64,000 bases of DNA from Letharia columbiana. Taxonomy: Eukaryota > Ascomycota > Lecanoromycetes > Lecanorales > Parmeliaceae. The stretch is from NCBI RefSeq assembly GCF_014066305.1, contig NW_023501040.1, positions 434,001-498,000 of the forward strand. Reading direction: 5' to 3'. The position numbers were made by a program, and so were the translations under genes. This document shows positions 33,260-46,603 of this stretch, piece after piece. The notes beneath the pieces were generated by a model. That model ran no database searches and was not told where the DNA came from. It saw nothing but the letters and a program-made list of their open reading frames with translations. The first letter of the stretch is position 1; the number at the start of each line of letters is the position of its first letter.

Positions 33260-36200
33260 TTACAAGGGTAAAACCTTGGAGCGGTCTCCGAGGAACTTGG
33301 CACGATATGCGGTTATTTCTCCTGCCACGATGTTGAAATCTCTGATCTTCCTGGAACGAATGTCGTGGATGACCTCTCGCAAGCCATTGCCGAATTCGTC
33401 AGGCGAGGAGCCGTCGTCTGGTTTAGCTCCCAAATCAACAAGGATCTTGTCATCTGCGAGAGTGATGAACCTTGAGTCAGCTTGCGAACTTCATGGAGTT
33501 GTGAAACGAGTACCGATAAACCACGGAACAATACGAAAAAAGCAGCAGAGAAGTACACGCAATCAAGCCTCAATTAACGCACCACTCAAACCAATGCTCC
33601 TCAAATGCTGACTCGGGCAAGAATCATCATTGCATACGCCGTCTAACTCATAGCGACAAAGTGGAATTTCTGGATTGATAGTATGACTATAAGTCAATGA
33701 TCGAAAGCCATTGGAGACTTCCTCAAGATACTGAGGATGATACCGAAATGACTTGAATTGCTTCAAGGGACTTTCATATGGGGTAAAATGTCCCGTTTTG
33801 CGGTTGGACTCAAGCTTTTGCACCTGGTTTGATTCAGCGAGCTTCGGCGAAGAAGAACGATATCTTACACTGTGAGACCCAGCTCCGATTGTAATGGCAT
33901 CCACACTCACCTGTTGATGAACGGCTGGTGTTGAGTCGAAGCTCGCAGGCGCAATGAAATCATGACTATCAACATCAGGTGGAGAAAAGGATTTCTCCGA
34001 ATCGACGCTCGATATCTCAGTAGGCCGCGGTACCTCTTCACCTAATGGTGCTGGCTCGGGCGGTTCATAATCATCGGGGTCACTAGCATCAGCCAGAGAC
34101 TGACTACGATTTAGTGATCGCTGTGATTGCTCGTCACCCGCCATACCAGCGTTGGCGGCGGGTGATGGCTCAACCGAACTCGGCTTTCCTATAGGCTCAG
34201 CCTCCTGGTCAGCAGGAAGCGGATTATGCATTGCGGCTGGTCGATCGGTCTTCGCTGTTCCGAGGTCCGGGACAGCATCAGGTTCTGGCTCCTGTCGTTG
34301 CGTTATACTTATTTCACTGGGCGGCTCATAAGTCTCGTCGTCGTCGATAGAACCAGAAGTGTCCTGAACCTCAGTCAAGGGCTTCGGGCTGTGAAAAGAG
34401 GGCTCGGCTTCGTCGACATCGCTACGGGACATTTCCATGATGTCTTCCTCGAGTTCTCCATCTGACATCCGAATGTCTGCCGTCCGCGTTGACGACTTGT
34501 CTTGCACCACCCTACCGTTCCCGGCCCCGGCAGTGCCCGAAAGTTGTATTGAATCCAAGTCGGGGACTGTCTCAACTGACGCTGCGGGTTTCGTCAAAGC
34601 TAACAAAAGAGATCCCAATCAATCTGTGTTACTTTGAACACATCGACGGCCTTGATAAGTAGGCGCACTTACCTGGTATTTCTTGGATGCTTGTTGATTG
34701 ATTTGGTATGTCCCCCACGTCACAAGAATCGAGATCCATAGGCCTAGGCAGGGCCTCTCCAGATCGCGACAAGTTGTTAAGCTCTTCAATCAGAACTTGC
34801 CTGCCTTCGATGCCTTTCTGGAGTTCAGTTTCTAGACCTACTATTTCTTGTCGTAAGGACTCAAGCCTTATTCTTGTCCTCTCTACTTCGGCATCGAGGA
34901 GTGGCAATCCAGACTCTATTTCGGTCTTTCGAGCCTGCCGTTGGTTGCCGAGGGATGTTTTCCGTTCTCGCTCTTGCAAGTGCTTCAGTCGTGCCTCTTG
35001 CGCCCGCCTCTGTTCTTGCTCCTGAAGATGGTGGTCTACCTCTTGTTGTCGTAGATTATTGTTGTCTTGTTCGCGCGCTTGCTGACTCTGGCTTTCTTCC
35101 AGACGTCGCTGTTCCTCATCCTGAAGCCGCTTCTGCTTTTCGTCTTTGAGTCGCTGCTCCTCTCCCCGCAGATTCGACTGCTCCTCTGCTTGTGGAATTT
35201 GCATTCTCTCAATCTGCGTAAGCGATTGGTCCGCTGCCGAGGCTCGAGAAATCTCCGCGGCCAAGGAACGCTCAGCCTCGGCCTTTGCTAGTTCGACTTC
35301 CTCTAACTGTTGCTCTGCATTGAGCTCCTCTTCTGCTGTGGAATCATTTCCTTCAGCGAGAGTAGCGAACGATTCTCCGTTCTTGACAGGTGCGATATCG
35401 CCATTCCGTGAGTCTGAGATGCTCGAGGGCGTATTCGGTGTGCCGTTGCTCTGATGTGGAGCTTCACCTGGAGGTGGTGAAGTTGTCACGCGACTGCAAT
35501 TTCCAGGACTGTGAGTGCGGCTTGTAGTTTGCTTTGCCTTAATAGCGATACGCTGCTCGAGCTCAGCAATTTTGCGATTCATGACTTCGATTTCCATCTC
35601 CTTCGATTTTAGACCTTTCAGATCGCCACTTTGCCCCGAGACTTGCGCAGCAGGAGGCGTCATAACAACTGTTTTCTTGCGTGGCGGAAAATCAGTCAGC
35701 GGAGGCAGGCTCTTGACCAGTCTCTCATTGCCATTGCCTGGAGCAATGACTTGAGAATTTCTTGATAGAGAATCCCGACGACCGGCAATGTCTGTGTCTA
35801 AGGATTCATCTCCCGAGGTGTTATTGCTCACCTCATCGTCGCTAATGTCTATAATGACACTGGTATCCTCTTGCTGCCCCAGTGGTCTCTTTACCCTGGT
35901 GGAAGGTGAATCGATGAAGTCAGAAGCTTTCTGGCGCTTTCGGTTGGGTGAAACTGTTGTTGCGATGGTGGCTGGTAAAGCAAATTTCAGATCGAAGGAA
36001 GTTTCGGGTAATCGCGGTGTCTCATCTGTAGTTGGAGACTGAGCCGAGACCGCAGCGTGTGGACGAAAGCCTTGCTTTGACGCAACGAAGGTGACTAAAC
36101 CGACTGTCTGCGGTGAGACTGCGAAGCCCTCGTTCGCGAGTGGTTGCGAAGGGTTTACAGGTTCCGGAGCACCTGATGTCATAAACAGTCCCGGGATGCT

Positions 36201-38078
36201 AAAGGGGGGCTTCTGGCTTGCTGGCGAAAAGTAAGAGCTTTGGCGACTGGGTACAGGTCGAGATGTTGGAATAGAGCTTTCAGCTGGGATGTTTGGAACA
36301 CCTTTGGCGAGAGGTTGCTGACTGTGTCTCATTGCATCACTGCTGGTTGTTGATCGAGCCTGTTGTTGAATGCTCTCACGAAATTTTAGTGCCTCAATCT
36401 TCTGACGTGCTAGATCTGTCTGAGCTTTTCGTTTCGCTTCTACATCCGAATCTTCGTTTTGAATTCCCTGTGCGGTATCGACCGATTCACTTGGTGCTTG
36501 CTGAGCGGTAGCCGGAACAATCGCTGAGGCAGCGTCTGACGACTGGACTTGAGCAGATGTTCCCGAGTCTGTGATAGTGGATAATTTAGGGGACACAGGG
36601 GTAGTGGCGCTGACGGTGGGCTTGCCAGCCTTAGCTGCTAGCATTCGGGCAATATATTCTTTGCGATCGAGTATTTTTGTCTCGCCAGCTTTGATCCCGG
36701 TAGCTTTACCTAATGGATTCAAACTCGAGGATTTCGATAGTTTCGCTGAGCTGGCTTGACTCTGCACTGACTTCTCCTCGTTCTTGTTCGCTGCAACAGT
36801 GGGTTGGCTGTTGATCTTGCCTTCCTCGTTTACCAGATGTGGAAACGTGTCATCGCCAAGGACGCTGTCATTTGAGCCTCTCTGTGGCGGTTTGGGATGT
36901 TGGTCGTGAATGCCCACAATTGCCTCACCTGGTGTGCTTTCAGTCGGCACGTCTCTAGCGCCAACTCGTGGTTTCATGATTTTCTGTTGCAGTAGATTTG
37001 AAGAAGCTGTGACTGGTAGCCCGATATTGGTGTAGAGTTTCCGGAGTATATCAGGATTCAAGCCCGCATTGATAATTCGGTTGAAGTCAAACCCTTCCGA
37101 ATGCAAGTCTCGTAATGCTTGTTTGGCTTCGTCCATCTTTTGATCTACCAATCGCAGACTTGCTTCCTTAGATCCTTGTGCAACGGTATCCATTGACAGC
37201 TGAGGCTGGGCTGATGTGTTCTCTGCCGTCCGCGAAAACAGAGGATCATCTAGATGATTGATGAAGCCGTTCCGCATGGGATATGGGCGAGGTTGCGATG
37301 CAGTGGAGCGCGGAGAATTTGGCGCAGCAAGCGAGTCTGGGGCAAAGAATATTAGAATATGAAGTCAGACCTGTCAACCAGCGTCGAGCGGCAGGGAAAT
37401 ACCTCGAATGAGCCCAGGAAGCGGTTTATTTGGAGCGTTTGCAACACGGTGACCGGATTCTCTGTCTGCAGGGTCTTCGTCCTCATGTCGCTTGTGTTGC
37501 GCCATTCCTGAAAAGGTCGCCGTACTCGCTCTTGAATGACGGGTTGATTTCTCGATTTCTCCGTCGTCAAGTTCGCCGTCTTCTAGTTCGGACAATGCAG
37601 GTGGAACCGTATCTGAGTCCCTAATGTTCGTGCTTTGGACCTCCGCGGCAGCCTGAAGATTTGAGAAGACAGTACCAGGATTTGAAGGAAGATTTGAACT
37701 TGTGGAAGGTTGAGTAGAGTTTTGAGCTTCGTAAGAAGGCACACCATGCGCAGACGGCGTTGGAGGGAATGCTGGAGATTGAAAGGCACTGTATTGGATT
37801 TGCCCACCATGAGATGGGTATGGGGCTCCATAGATTTCGTTCCCAGAGCTGGGTGTTGTCACACCTTGAGTATTTGAATGAAAGGAATGGGTATTCGCAT
37901 TTGTATGTGGTACTATAGGCATACCATTCATTTGGCCTTGGCCATACAGAGACGAAGCATTTTGATATGGATACGGGTATTGAGGTAGACCATTATCGTA
38001 GCTGCCAACTGGAGGTTCCATGTGGACGTTAGGGTTGAAAGGGGTCCCAAATGTAGGTGGACGAGGATAATTCGACAT
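33260..38078 (-). CDS. Red1-like C3H1 zinc-finger protein
   Basis: Four exons (37403-38078, 34673-37336, 33583-34599, 33260-33453) encode 1516 residues. The C-terminus carries a single zf-C3H1 finger reading CRYELDGVCNDDSCPSQH, with ligands at about C1428, C1436, C1441 and H1445, then a helical tail ending KFLGDRSKVLPL. The N-terminus is Pro/Gln/Tyr-rich, with an acidic motif SELEDGELDDGEIE at about residues 163-176. A long Glu/Gln/Arg coiled coil spans about residues 780-1070. This layout fits Red1 of fission yeast, the scaffold of the MTREC/NURS complex that feeds meiotic and cryptic RNAs to the nuclear exosome. That function is inferred from the finger and layout only. Divergent from the myosin gene. 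Confidence 0.8.
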
Positions 38079-38810
38079 GGCGAATGGCTAGCTTCATGGG
38101 TCAAGAGGATGTGACAGGTCGAAGCTCACTGGTGGTTAGTCGCAAAGCGTTCAGAGAGCACTTGAATGTACATAGGAGATTGCGCAGAGCAGCGCGCATG
38201 GTGGACGAGGAGGAAACGAGGACTGATAGGAATCTACGGTTCAAGGAGAAAGACGCCACCGGGATTCGCAGGAGTGAGTGTCGAAACTGACTGGATCAAG
38301 AGGGAAGTGAAGCTGATGAATAGTGGTGAAGAAGTGAAGGAGTGAAGAAGTGAATGCGTAGCTCAGAGGCAAAGGTATAACATCAGCGACTTGAGAATTG
38401 AGAATAGTGTCGTGTCGTTGTAGGCAAAGTAAGGTACTTTATAAGTTAGGCTTGGTAGGTTAGACTAAAAGTACCGTACTCCGTACTTCGCTGGTCGCTC
38501 GCATTTTTGCAGATTCGAGAACCTCAAATAAACTCTCGGCCCGTTCAGCGCCGAGCCAATCCAGCCTTGGCAAGCGCGACGCGAGTTGCTTCTACCTTAC
38601 CCCTGCAAGAGCTAACTAATCGTTGTGTTTACTTTCTGCCTTTTGGTGAAGAGCAAGCTGTTTTGAGCCTGCTGTGTTCGCCTTTCGCTCACTTACTAGA
38701 ACACGGCCGCTGTACTGATCTGTTTTCACTCGTGATAGTATCATGTCTTTACGTGCGATTTGATTTGCTGCTGTTTGGTCGAACAAAATTGGCAGAGGGA
38801 GATCGGCAGC
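38079..38810. promoter_or_regulatory. Divergent Red1-like/myosin II promoter region
   Basis: 732 bp between two start codons on opposite strands. It holds GTACCGTACTCCGTACTT-type near-palindromic strings at about 38470-38488 and an AAGT-rich stretch near 38430. No specific factor is assigned. Confidence 0.45.
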
Positions 38811-41800
38811 ATGTCAACAACAGGTCCTGTCAGCGCCCGATGGCGCAACAATGCTTTCGACAGAGGTTCACCTTCCCCTTCGCCAGGCCTGGCGGTGCCC
38901 AGTACAAGACCCAGATCCGCTATCATTACCTCGCCTTCGGGCACGGGACCCCCTGCAACGCATAATCGAAACCAGTCATTTTCTCCTCCGAGTGGATCAA
39001 GCTTTGCATCATTACAGCCGGCGATGCAGAGATCGACTTCAACCAGGACGACTCACCAATTATCTAACACCTTTGCACCAAAGTTCATTAAGACCGAAGA
39101 ATCTCAAAGGGCTGGTGACAAGATTGGCGGAATCGAGGGCGAGAACGACTTTTCTGGAAAACGTTACGTCTGGCTGCGAGACCCACAGTCAGCGTTCGTG
39201 AGAGGATGGGTAGTCGAGGAGCTTCTTGGAGGCCGTTTGCTTGTGCAATGTGACGACGGGAGCGTAAGGTGGCTAAACATTCAATTGAACTTGCAGGGAT
39301 TGCTGACAGTGACTCAGCAACGAGAGGTCGATTCCGAGACCGTTGATAAAGTAAATCCTGCCAAGTTCGACAAGGCAGATGATATGGCAGAGCTCACTCA
39401 CTTGAATGAGGCCTCTGTGGTCCATAATCTCCATATGAGATATCAAGCAGATTTGATCTATGTTAGTCATCCGAGCGACGATTTGAGGCTCAGCTAATCG
39501 ATGTCACCAGACCTATTCTGGCTTGTTTTTGGTCACCGTCAATCCGTACTGTCCCCTGCCTATTTACACCAGCGATTATATGAAGATGTACAAGGGGCGC
39601 AGCAGGGAAGATACAAAACCTCACATATATGCCATGGCTGATGGTGCCTTTCGGAATCTGATCGAGGAGGGTGAGAATCAGAGCATTTTGGTCACGTAGG
39701 TGTCTTTCACATCGATTATCCAGTCTCCGCTTATGCTTCGATCAGTGGCGAGTCAGGTGCTGGCAAAACTGAGAACACTAAGAAAGTCATTCAATATCTT
39801 GCAGCCGTAGCAACTTCTGACTCTCCAGGGGTAAAATCTGGAGGACGGCAATTCTCTAACCTTTCGCAGCAGATCTTGAGGGCCAACCCGATTCTAGAGG
39901 CTTTTGGGAATGCCCAGACTGTACGCAACAACAATTCTTCACGTTTCGGGAAATTCATTCGTATTGAGTTTACACGGTCAGGACAAATCGCAGGAGCTTT
40001 CATTGACTGGTATCTGCTAGAGAAATCTCGAGTCGTAAAGCTCAACTCCAGTGAAAGAAATTATCACGTGTTCTACCAATTGCTTAGAGGGGCAGACCGA
40101 CGCATGAAGGAAGACTTCATGATCGCTGATCTAGGAGTGGAGGATTTTATCTACACGAGAGGTGGTAACGATATGATTGCTGGAGTCTCAGATGTTGATG
40201 AGTGGAGCTCGTTGCTGGAGGCTTTCCATATCATGGGCTTTTCTGAAAAGGAGCAGCGATCTGTGCTCCGTACTGTCGCTGCAGTTTTGCTCCTTGGTAA
40301 CGTCACAGTGATGAAGGAGAGCATGCGGGCCGATCAAGCCACACTCACGGAAGATGCTCATGCACAAGCCAAGAAAGTCTGCCGGCTGCTCGGAATTGCC
40401 GTTGAGCCTTTTATTCAAGGATTGCTTCACCCAAAAGTCAAGGCCGGTAGAGAGTGGGTCGAGAGAGCTCAAACGCCAGAACAGGTCCGCTCATCTTTGG
40501 ATGCCTTGTCGAAGGGTATCTACGAACGAGCTTTTGGCGATCTCGTGTCTCGGATCAATCGTCAGCTTGACCGGACTGGTATGGGCCTTGATGATTCCCA
40601 CTTCATCGGAGTCTTGGATATCGCCGGTTTTGAGATATTTGAAGAGAATAGCTTCGAGCAACTGTGCATCAATTACACCAACGAGAAACTTCAGCAATTC
40701 TTCAACCACCACATGTTTGTCCTCGAGCAAGAAGAGTATGCAAGGGAGCAAATTGAGTGGAAATTCATCGATTTCGGAAAGGACCTCCAGCCCACCATTG
40801 ATCTCATTGAGCTCCCAAACCCCATTGGAATTTTCTCCTGCCTTGACGAAGACTCCGTCATGCCAAAAGCTACTGACAGATCCTTCACTGAGAAGATGCA
40901 CTCTTTATGGGAGCGGAAGACGCCCAAATATAGGCCGTCACGTTTAGCTCAAGGATTCATCCTGACACACTACGCAGCTGAAGTGGAATATTCTACGATT
41001 GGATGGCTGGATAAGAACAAAGACCCGCTCAACGACAACATCACAAAGCTTCTTGCATCTTCCCATGACAAACACATCGCTACGCTCTTTACCGACTGTG
41101 CCGACCCTGATGAGGATGCCGGCGCAACAAGGAGTCGTGTCAAGAAAGGGCTCTTTAGGACGGTGGCACAACGACACAAGGAACAACTTTCCAGCTTGAT
41201 GAATCAGCTTCACTCCACTCATCCCCACTTTGTGCGTTGTATTCTGCCGAATCATAGGAAGCGGCCTAAGCAGTTCAGCGCACCGCTTGTCCTCGACCAA
41301 CTGCGATGCAATGGTGTTCTTGAGGGCATAAGGATTGCCAGGACCGGCTTCCCCAATAGACTGCCCTTTTCAGAGTTTCGTCAGCGATACGAAGTTCTTT
41401 GCCGCAACATGCCTAAGGGCTATCTTGAAGGTCGAACGGCCGCCCAGATGATGCTCGAAAAACTGGATTTGGACAATGCTCTTTATCGAGTAGGCTTAAC
41501 GAAAGTTTTCTTCAGAGCCGGCGTGCTGGCAGAACTCGAAGAGCAGCGGGACTCTCTCATTCGGGATATCATGTCTAGATTTCAATCAGTCGCAAGAGGA
41601 TTTACCCAACGAAGGATCGCAAACAAGCGCCTGTATCGAGCGGAAGCGACTCGAATCATTCAGCGTAACTTCGCGGTCTACAGCGACCTTTGCAACAATC
41701 CATGGTGGAGACTCTTCGTTCGGATGAAGCCTCTGCTAGGTGCTACCAAAACTGCTGGAGAAGTCAGAAAGCGCGATGAGACGATTCAGAAGCTGGAGGT

Positions 41801-44800
41801 CCAAGTGCAGCAGGAGAGTAACGATCGACTGAGGCTCGAAGAAGAGAGAAGGCGTGCAGAAACCGAAGTCCAACGCATTCAGCAAACCCTGGAAAGTGAA
41901 CGCTCACTCGCGCTCGACAAAGAGGAAATTTTCAAGCGCCTGCAGCAGCGTGAAGCAGAGCTGATCGAAAAGCTTGCAGGTGCGATAGAAGATCAAGAAA
42001 GCCTTGAAGACCAGCTCGACGACCTCATTGATGCTAAAAAGAGGGCGGAAGAGCAAGCTGAGAAATGGCGTGGCCAGCTTGAGCAGGCGGGACACATCAT
42101 TAGCAGACTAGAAGCCGACAAGAACGACCTCATAGACAGAATTTCCGATTTGGACGATCGAATTAGCGAAAATGAGAGAGCTAGGACCGAGAAAAATGAT
42201 AGACACGAGGGACTCATCCAGAACAATAAGATGCTAGAGAGCCAAATGCGCTTGCAAGAACGAAAAGTCTCCGACCTTGAGAGCAAGCTTCTCAAAATAG
42301 ATCAAGACTTGGATATCAAGCTAGCTACAACCGCAAAGGACTTGCAGCTCTCACGAAAACAGGTCAAGGATCTTTTGGACGACAACCGCCAAATCCGACA
42401 ACAACTCCAAGAGCTCTCATCCACTTCCACCGGCTACGAGGATATGATGAGACGGAAGGAGAGCGAGATTGCTGTATTGAGATCGGATCAAAAGAGGCAC
42501 GATGCCGAGCGCATGACACTGGAGGCGGAGCGAAGCATGTTCGCTTCTCGGCATGATAACATCCAGACACGGTTGCGTGAGATCCAGGCGGAAGTTGATG
42601 CTACCAAATCGCAAAAAGCTCAACTAGAAAGGGAGGCAGCAGATACCAAGAGAGTCCTTGATGCCAAGTTATCTGAGGACACACAGGCCAGCAATAGCCG
42701 CAAGATGTTGAACGGCCAGATAGAGGATCTTAAGGTGGAGCTGTTCCAAGTCCAGGCGGAGCTCAGTCGCGAGAGACAGTCTAGGGACGACGTCCAGATG
42801 CTAAGTGATCACAAGATGACGGCCTTGAAGGAGGAGTATCAGAATCTCAACGAATCGAAGATAACCATCGAGAAAGAGCTTTATGTGCAACAAGATACTC
42901 TCCGCCGTGCAGTTGAAGCACGGGCTAATGCTGAGAAAAGTCGTAAAGACCTGCAAACGGAACTGAAAAAGCTGCGTGAGCGCTTCGTGGAGGCGGAGTC
43001 CTCAAGACTGCAGGCCGAGACAGCAATGGAGCGTAGCATTTCTCGGCAAGCGAATGAGCGTCAAGCCACCCTTAGAAAGGAGCTAGATATGAAGAATGCG
43101 CGATGCGACCAAATCGAGGCCGAGTGCCACCATCTAGCAGATGAAGTACAATCTCTCACCGAGATGATTGCTGATTCAGACAACTTCCGTACCCAGCACG
43201 ACCAGCATAAGGAACGCTTGGAGAGAGAGCTGATAACCGTCAAAGGCCGATTAACAGCGTCAGAGAATGACAATCGTGCACTTTTGAACAAAGTTCAGCA
43301 GAAGAACCTAGACATTGCAAGATCAAATTCTAGAGCTGGCGACTCGCAGAGGTCTAGGATGGGCCAATTGCAAGCGGAGAAAGCAAAGTTGGACGAAGAC
43401 AATAAGAGACTGTCACGACAGTATAATGACGCCCAACTATCAATTACGTCCCTGGAGAAACAGAAAGAGAAGCTCGCTTTAAGTATGGAAGATTTCAATC
43501 ACGAGCTTGAACGGGAGCACAAGGCAACCCGTAGTGCCGAGAAGACCTCTTCTAGTGTTAGCATTCAATTTGCTGAGGCCAACCGGAATCTGGAGTCTGA
43601 GAGGCAGCTCAAAACTCAAGCTCAAGCCAACACCAGAAAGCTACAAAGCATGCTCGATGGCGCCAACGGAGAAGTCCAAGAGTCTCGGCGACAGCTTACC
43701 CTTTTGCACAAGGTCTTCGACCCTGAATCGAAGGAGACGGTGCCCTCGTGGGAAGCTGTAGCTCCACGCCTGCGGGACTACACAGACCTGGCTGCACAAT
43801 TGGAGGCTTCCAAGCAGGCTCTGCGAGTGACAGAAGAGAGATTGGGGCGCGCCGAGAACCAGATCTCCGAGCTTCGACGGCGACACGACAGCGAAGTATC
43901 GGAACTTGATGCTCGTCATTCGTCTTCGAAGCGTCAGCTTCTCGAGGAACTTGATCAGAATACGCTACCAGCTAGGAAATCACCAAAGCACTTGCGCAAG
44001 GTCTCTGATCTAAAGCCATACTCCAAAACTTCTACTCCTGATCGTCGTCACATAAGCAACGCCACAAATGATTCCGGCCGCTCTGATCGCACGGTTGACA
44101 CAGCCGCCTACAACAAGCGGATGGATCTTGCGGCTGAGTTAGAAATGGTGCAGAATCAGCTTCAGATGACCGAAATGCAAAATCGCCACTTGCAAAGCCA
44201 AATTGGACATTTCTCGCCGCAAAGAGATTCGTGGCAGGATGATAGCCCATCAGTCAGGCGTGTACAGAAGCTCGAAAGGGAAAATGGCCGACTTCACGAC
44301 CGACTGGATGATTCTGCAAAGAAGGTATCTGCGTTAGAGAGGGCAGTACACTCTGGAGAGCTGTCACTACGAGACGTGCAGGCGCAATCTCATGAAGAGC
44401 TTTACGATCTCATCAATTCGCAAGAGGACTCTCGGAAGTCCTTGGTCCAGGTTTACAACAACACTGTTGCTGACCTGGCTGAAGCCAAGTCACATTTTGA
44501 CAACATCAAACATGTCCGTGCGTCTCTAGAGGTAGAACTTCGGGATACAAAATCCGAACTTCGAGAAGTATCTGCTGCAAACGAGCACGAAACAGCATCC
44601 CGAAATCAACTTTTGCAAGAATTTTCGGATCTTCAAATAAGACTTGATGCAGAAGCTTCCAAAGCCGGAGATCTTGCATCGAGTCTGAGCCTCTACAAGC
44701 GGCGAGCCGACGAGTACTTCAGTAAACTCGAACAAGCGGAAATTGCCGTGCTCAGAGCTTCCCGTGCAGAACAATCTGCCAGGGCACAAGCGAAAGAAAG

Positions 44801-46234
44801 CGAGGATACCTATGCATCAGTCATGGCTGAGCGCAAGCAGATGGATTCTCTCGTCGAAGACTTGCAGCGACAGAATCAACACTACGAGGAAAAGGTTGAA
44901 GATCTTGCTGCAGATCTTGATGGCGCTCTCCAAGCGAGAAAGAGACTTCAGCATGAACTTGAAGACTATCGGAGCCAACGAGCCATGGATGTAGAAGACA
45001 AAGAGACTTCCATGGAGCAGACCAGGAGGAAGTATCAGAACGAGTTTGCAACTCTGACCAATGAGCTAGAGATCGAGCGCGAAAACGTCATTCATGTCCG
45101 CTCCGAGAATACACGCATACGGGACGAACTGGAAGAGTCGAGATCGAAATGGGATGATGAAGTCCTAAATAGTTCATCGTGGGCGAAAGAGAAGTCGAGA
45201 CTCGAAATGACTCTGCAAGACTTGTCATTATCAAGAGAAGAAGCGCTCAATGCTCATAATGATGCGCAAGGAAAGATCGTCTCTCTTCTGTCGCAGGTCC
45301 GTAACTTGCGTACCTCAATGGACGACGTCGCCGCCGAAAGAGATATGCTTCAAAAGGAGAAACGCGGTCTTGAAGCCCGTTTGTCCGAAGCTGGTGATCG
45401 TCTTGAAGATCTCGCCCGTGGCGAAAGCCCGTCAATGCGCAATGCTGCAGGTATGGACCGTGAGCTACTGGACCTGAAGTCTCAGCTTGCCCAGCAAGAA
45501 GATGTGGCAGCCGCTGCTATCGGGAAAATGCGCAGAGCAGAAGCTTTGACTACGGAGATGCAGAAGGATGTCGTCTCCGAAAGGGAGACGACTGTCACTC
45601 TGCACAAAGAGAAGGCAGGCCTGGAAAAAACGGTCAAAGACTTGCAAGGCCGGGTAGTGGATTTGGAGACAAAAGGATACACATACGCTAGCCAGGACGT
45701 GCGCTTTTTGAATGGCAGAGTGCATGAGGTAAGATGATGGATCTGTCTAAGACCCTTTTAGAGGTGGCTAATAATCCCCCGTGCCAACAGCTGGAGCATC
45801 AGCTCGAAACCCAAGAAAACACACACTCCGCCTCCCTTCGTTCCGTCCGCAACGTCGACCGCACAGTGCGTGATCTCCAGTCACAGCTCGCCCGCCGCGA
45901 CAAACTTGCCAACCAACTCACAGATGACGTCGCTAAAGGTCGCGACAAGATAGAACGTCTGCTACAGACAGTTGACGAGCTACAAGCCGAAGAGGCAAAG
46001 AGCCAATTGAGCGCTAGGAGAGCGGAGAGGGATCTGAGGGAGGAGAGAGAAAAGGGGCTCAGACTCGAGAGAGAACTGGAAGGATGGAAAGGGCTGAGAA
46101 TGGAACGAGGGGCTGGTGGAAAGGGTGGTGGCAGCGAGTGGGGCGGGAGTATAAGAGGTAATCATGCGGCAAGGGGCAGTGAGAGTGGAGACGGTATTAG
46201 GAGGATGTTGAGTGATAGTAAAGGGTTTCTGTAA
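38811..46234 (+). CDS. MYO2: Class II myosin heavy chain
   Basis: Five exons (38811-39263, 39318-39461, 39511-39695, 39746-45728, 45791-46234) encode 2402 residues. This is the conventional myosin of the cytokinetic actin ring that drives septation. After a disordered Ser/Pro-rich head of about 120 residues comes an SH3-like domain, then the motor with P-loop GESGAGKT (about 262-269), NNNSSRFGKF (switch 1), LDIAGFEIFEENSFEQLCIN (switch 2 region) and the FVRCILPN and LRCNGVLEGIRI blocks. One or two IQ-like segments follow at about 870-900, then a nearly continuous coiled coil of about 1400 residues and a short Gly/Ser tail ending in MLSDSKGFL. The last intron (45729-45790) separates the final rod segment. 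The 54-nt second intron is in frame and lacks stops. The gene symbol follows general usage and differs between fungi (myo2, myoB, MYO1). Confidence 0.95.
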
Positions 46235-46603
46235 ATATGGGAGGATTGGTGCGATTGCGACTCGAGGCATTTGCGCAGGCGTTGAGAGTTGCTCTACTGC
46301 ATTAGAAGCATTGTCCGTCATCGGAAATACCCTTGATCATATACAACGTTTGTGGGCTATTCTCGAGCTTCACTTTCTGTATAAAGTGAAAGGGTACGTT
46401 GAGCAGGCTGCAGAAATGAACCCAAGTATCTCCTTTATATGCCTGTGCCGGAGTAAGGATTTTGTCGCCAGACACACGACGCCAGATGTGAATGACTTGT
46501 TTCCCACTTTTGTCCTCCGCCAAATGCCGGAGAAAGCCATCTCCTTGCCAGTGGATGACTTTCGCCTTTTCACATCCACATATCGACAGCGAAAACCATA
46601 TCA
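46235..46603. other. Myosin-CTI6 convergent intergenic region
   Basis: About 370 bp of 3' flanks. Nothing else recognised. Confidence 0.5.
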
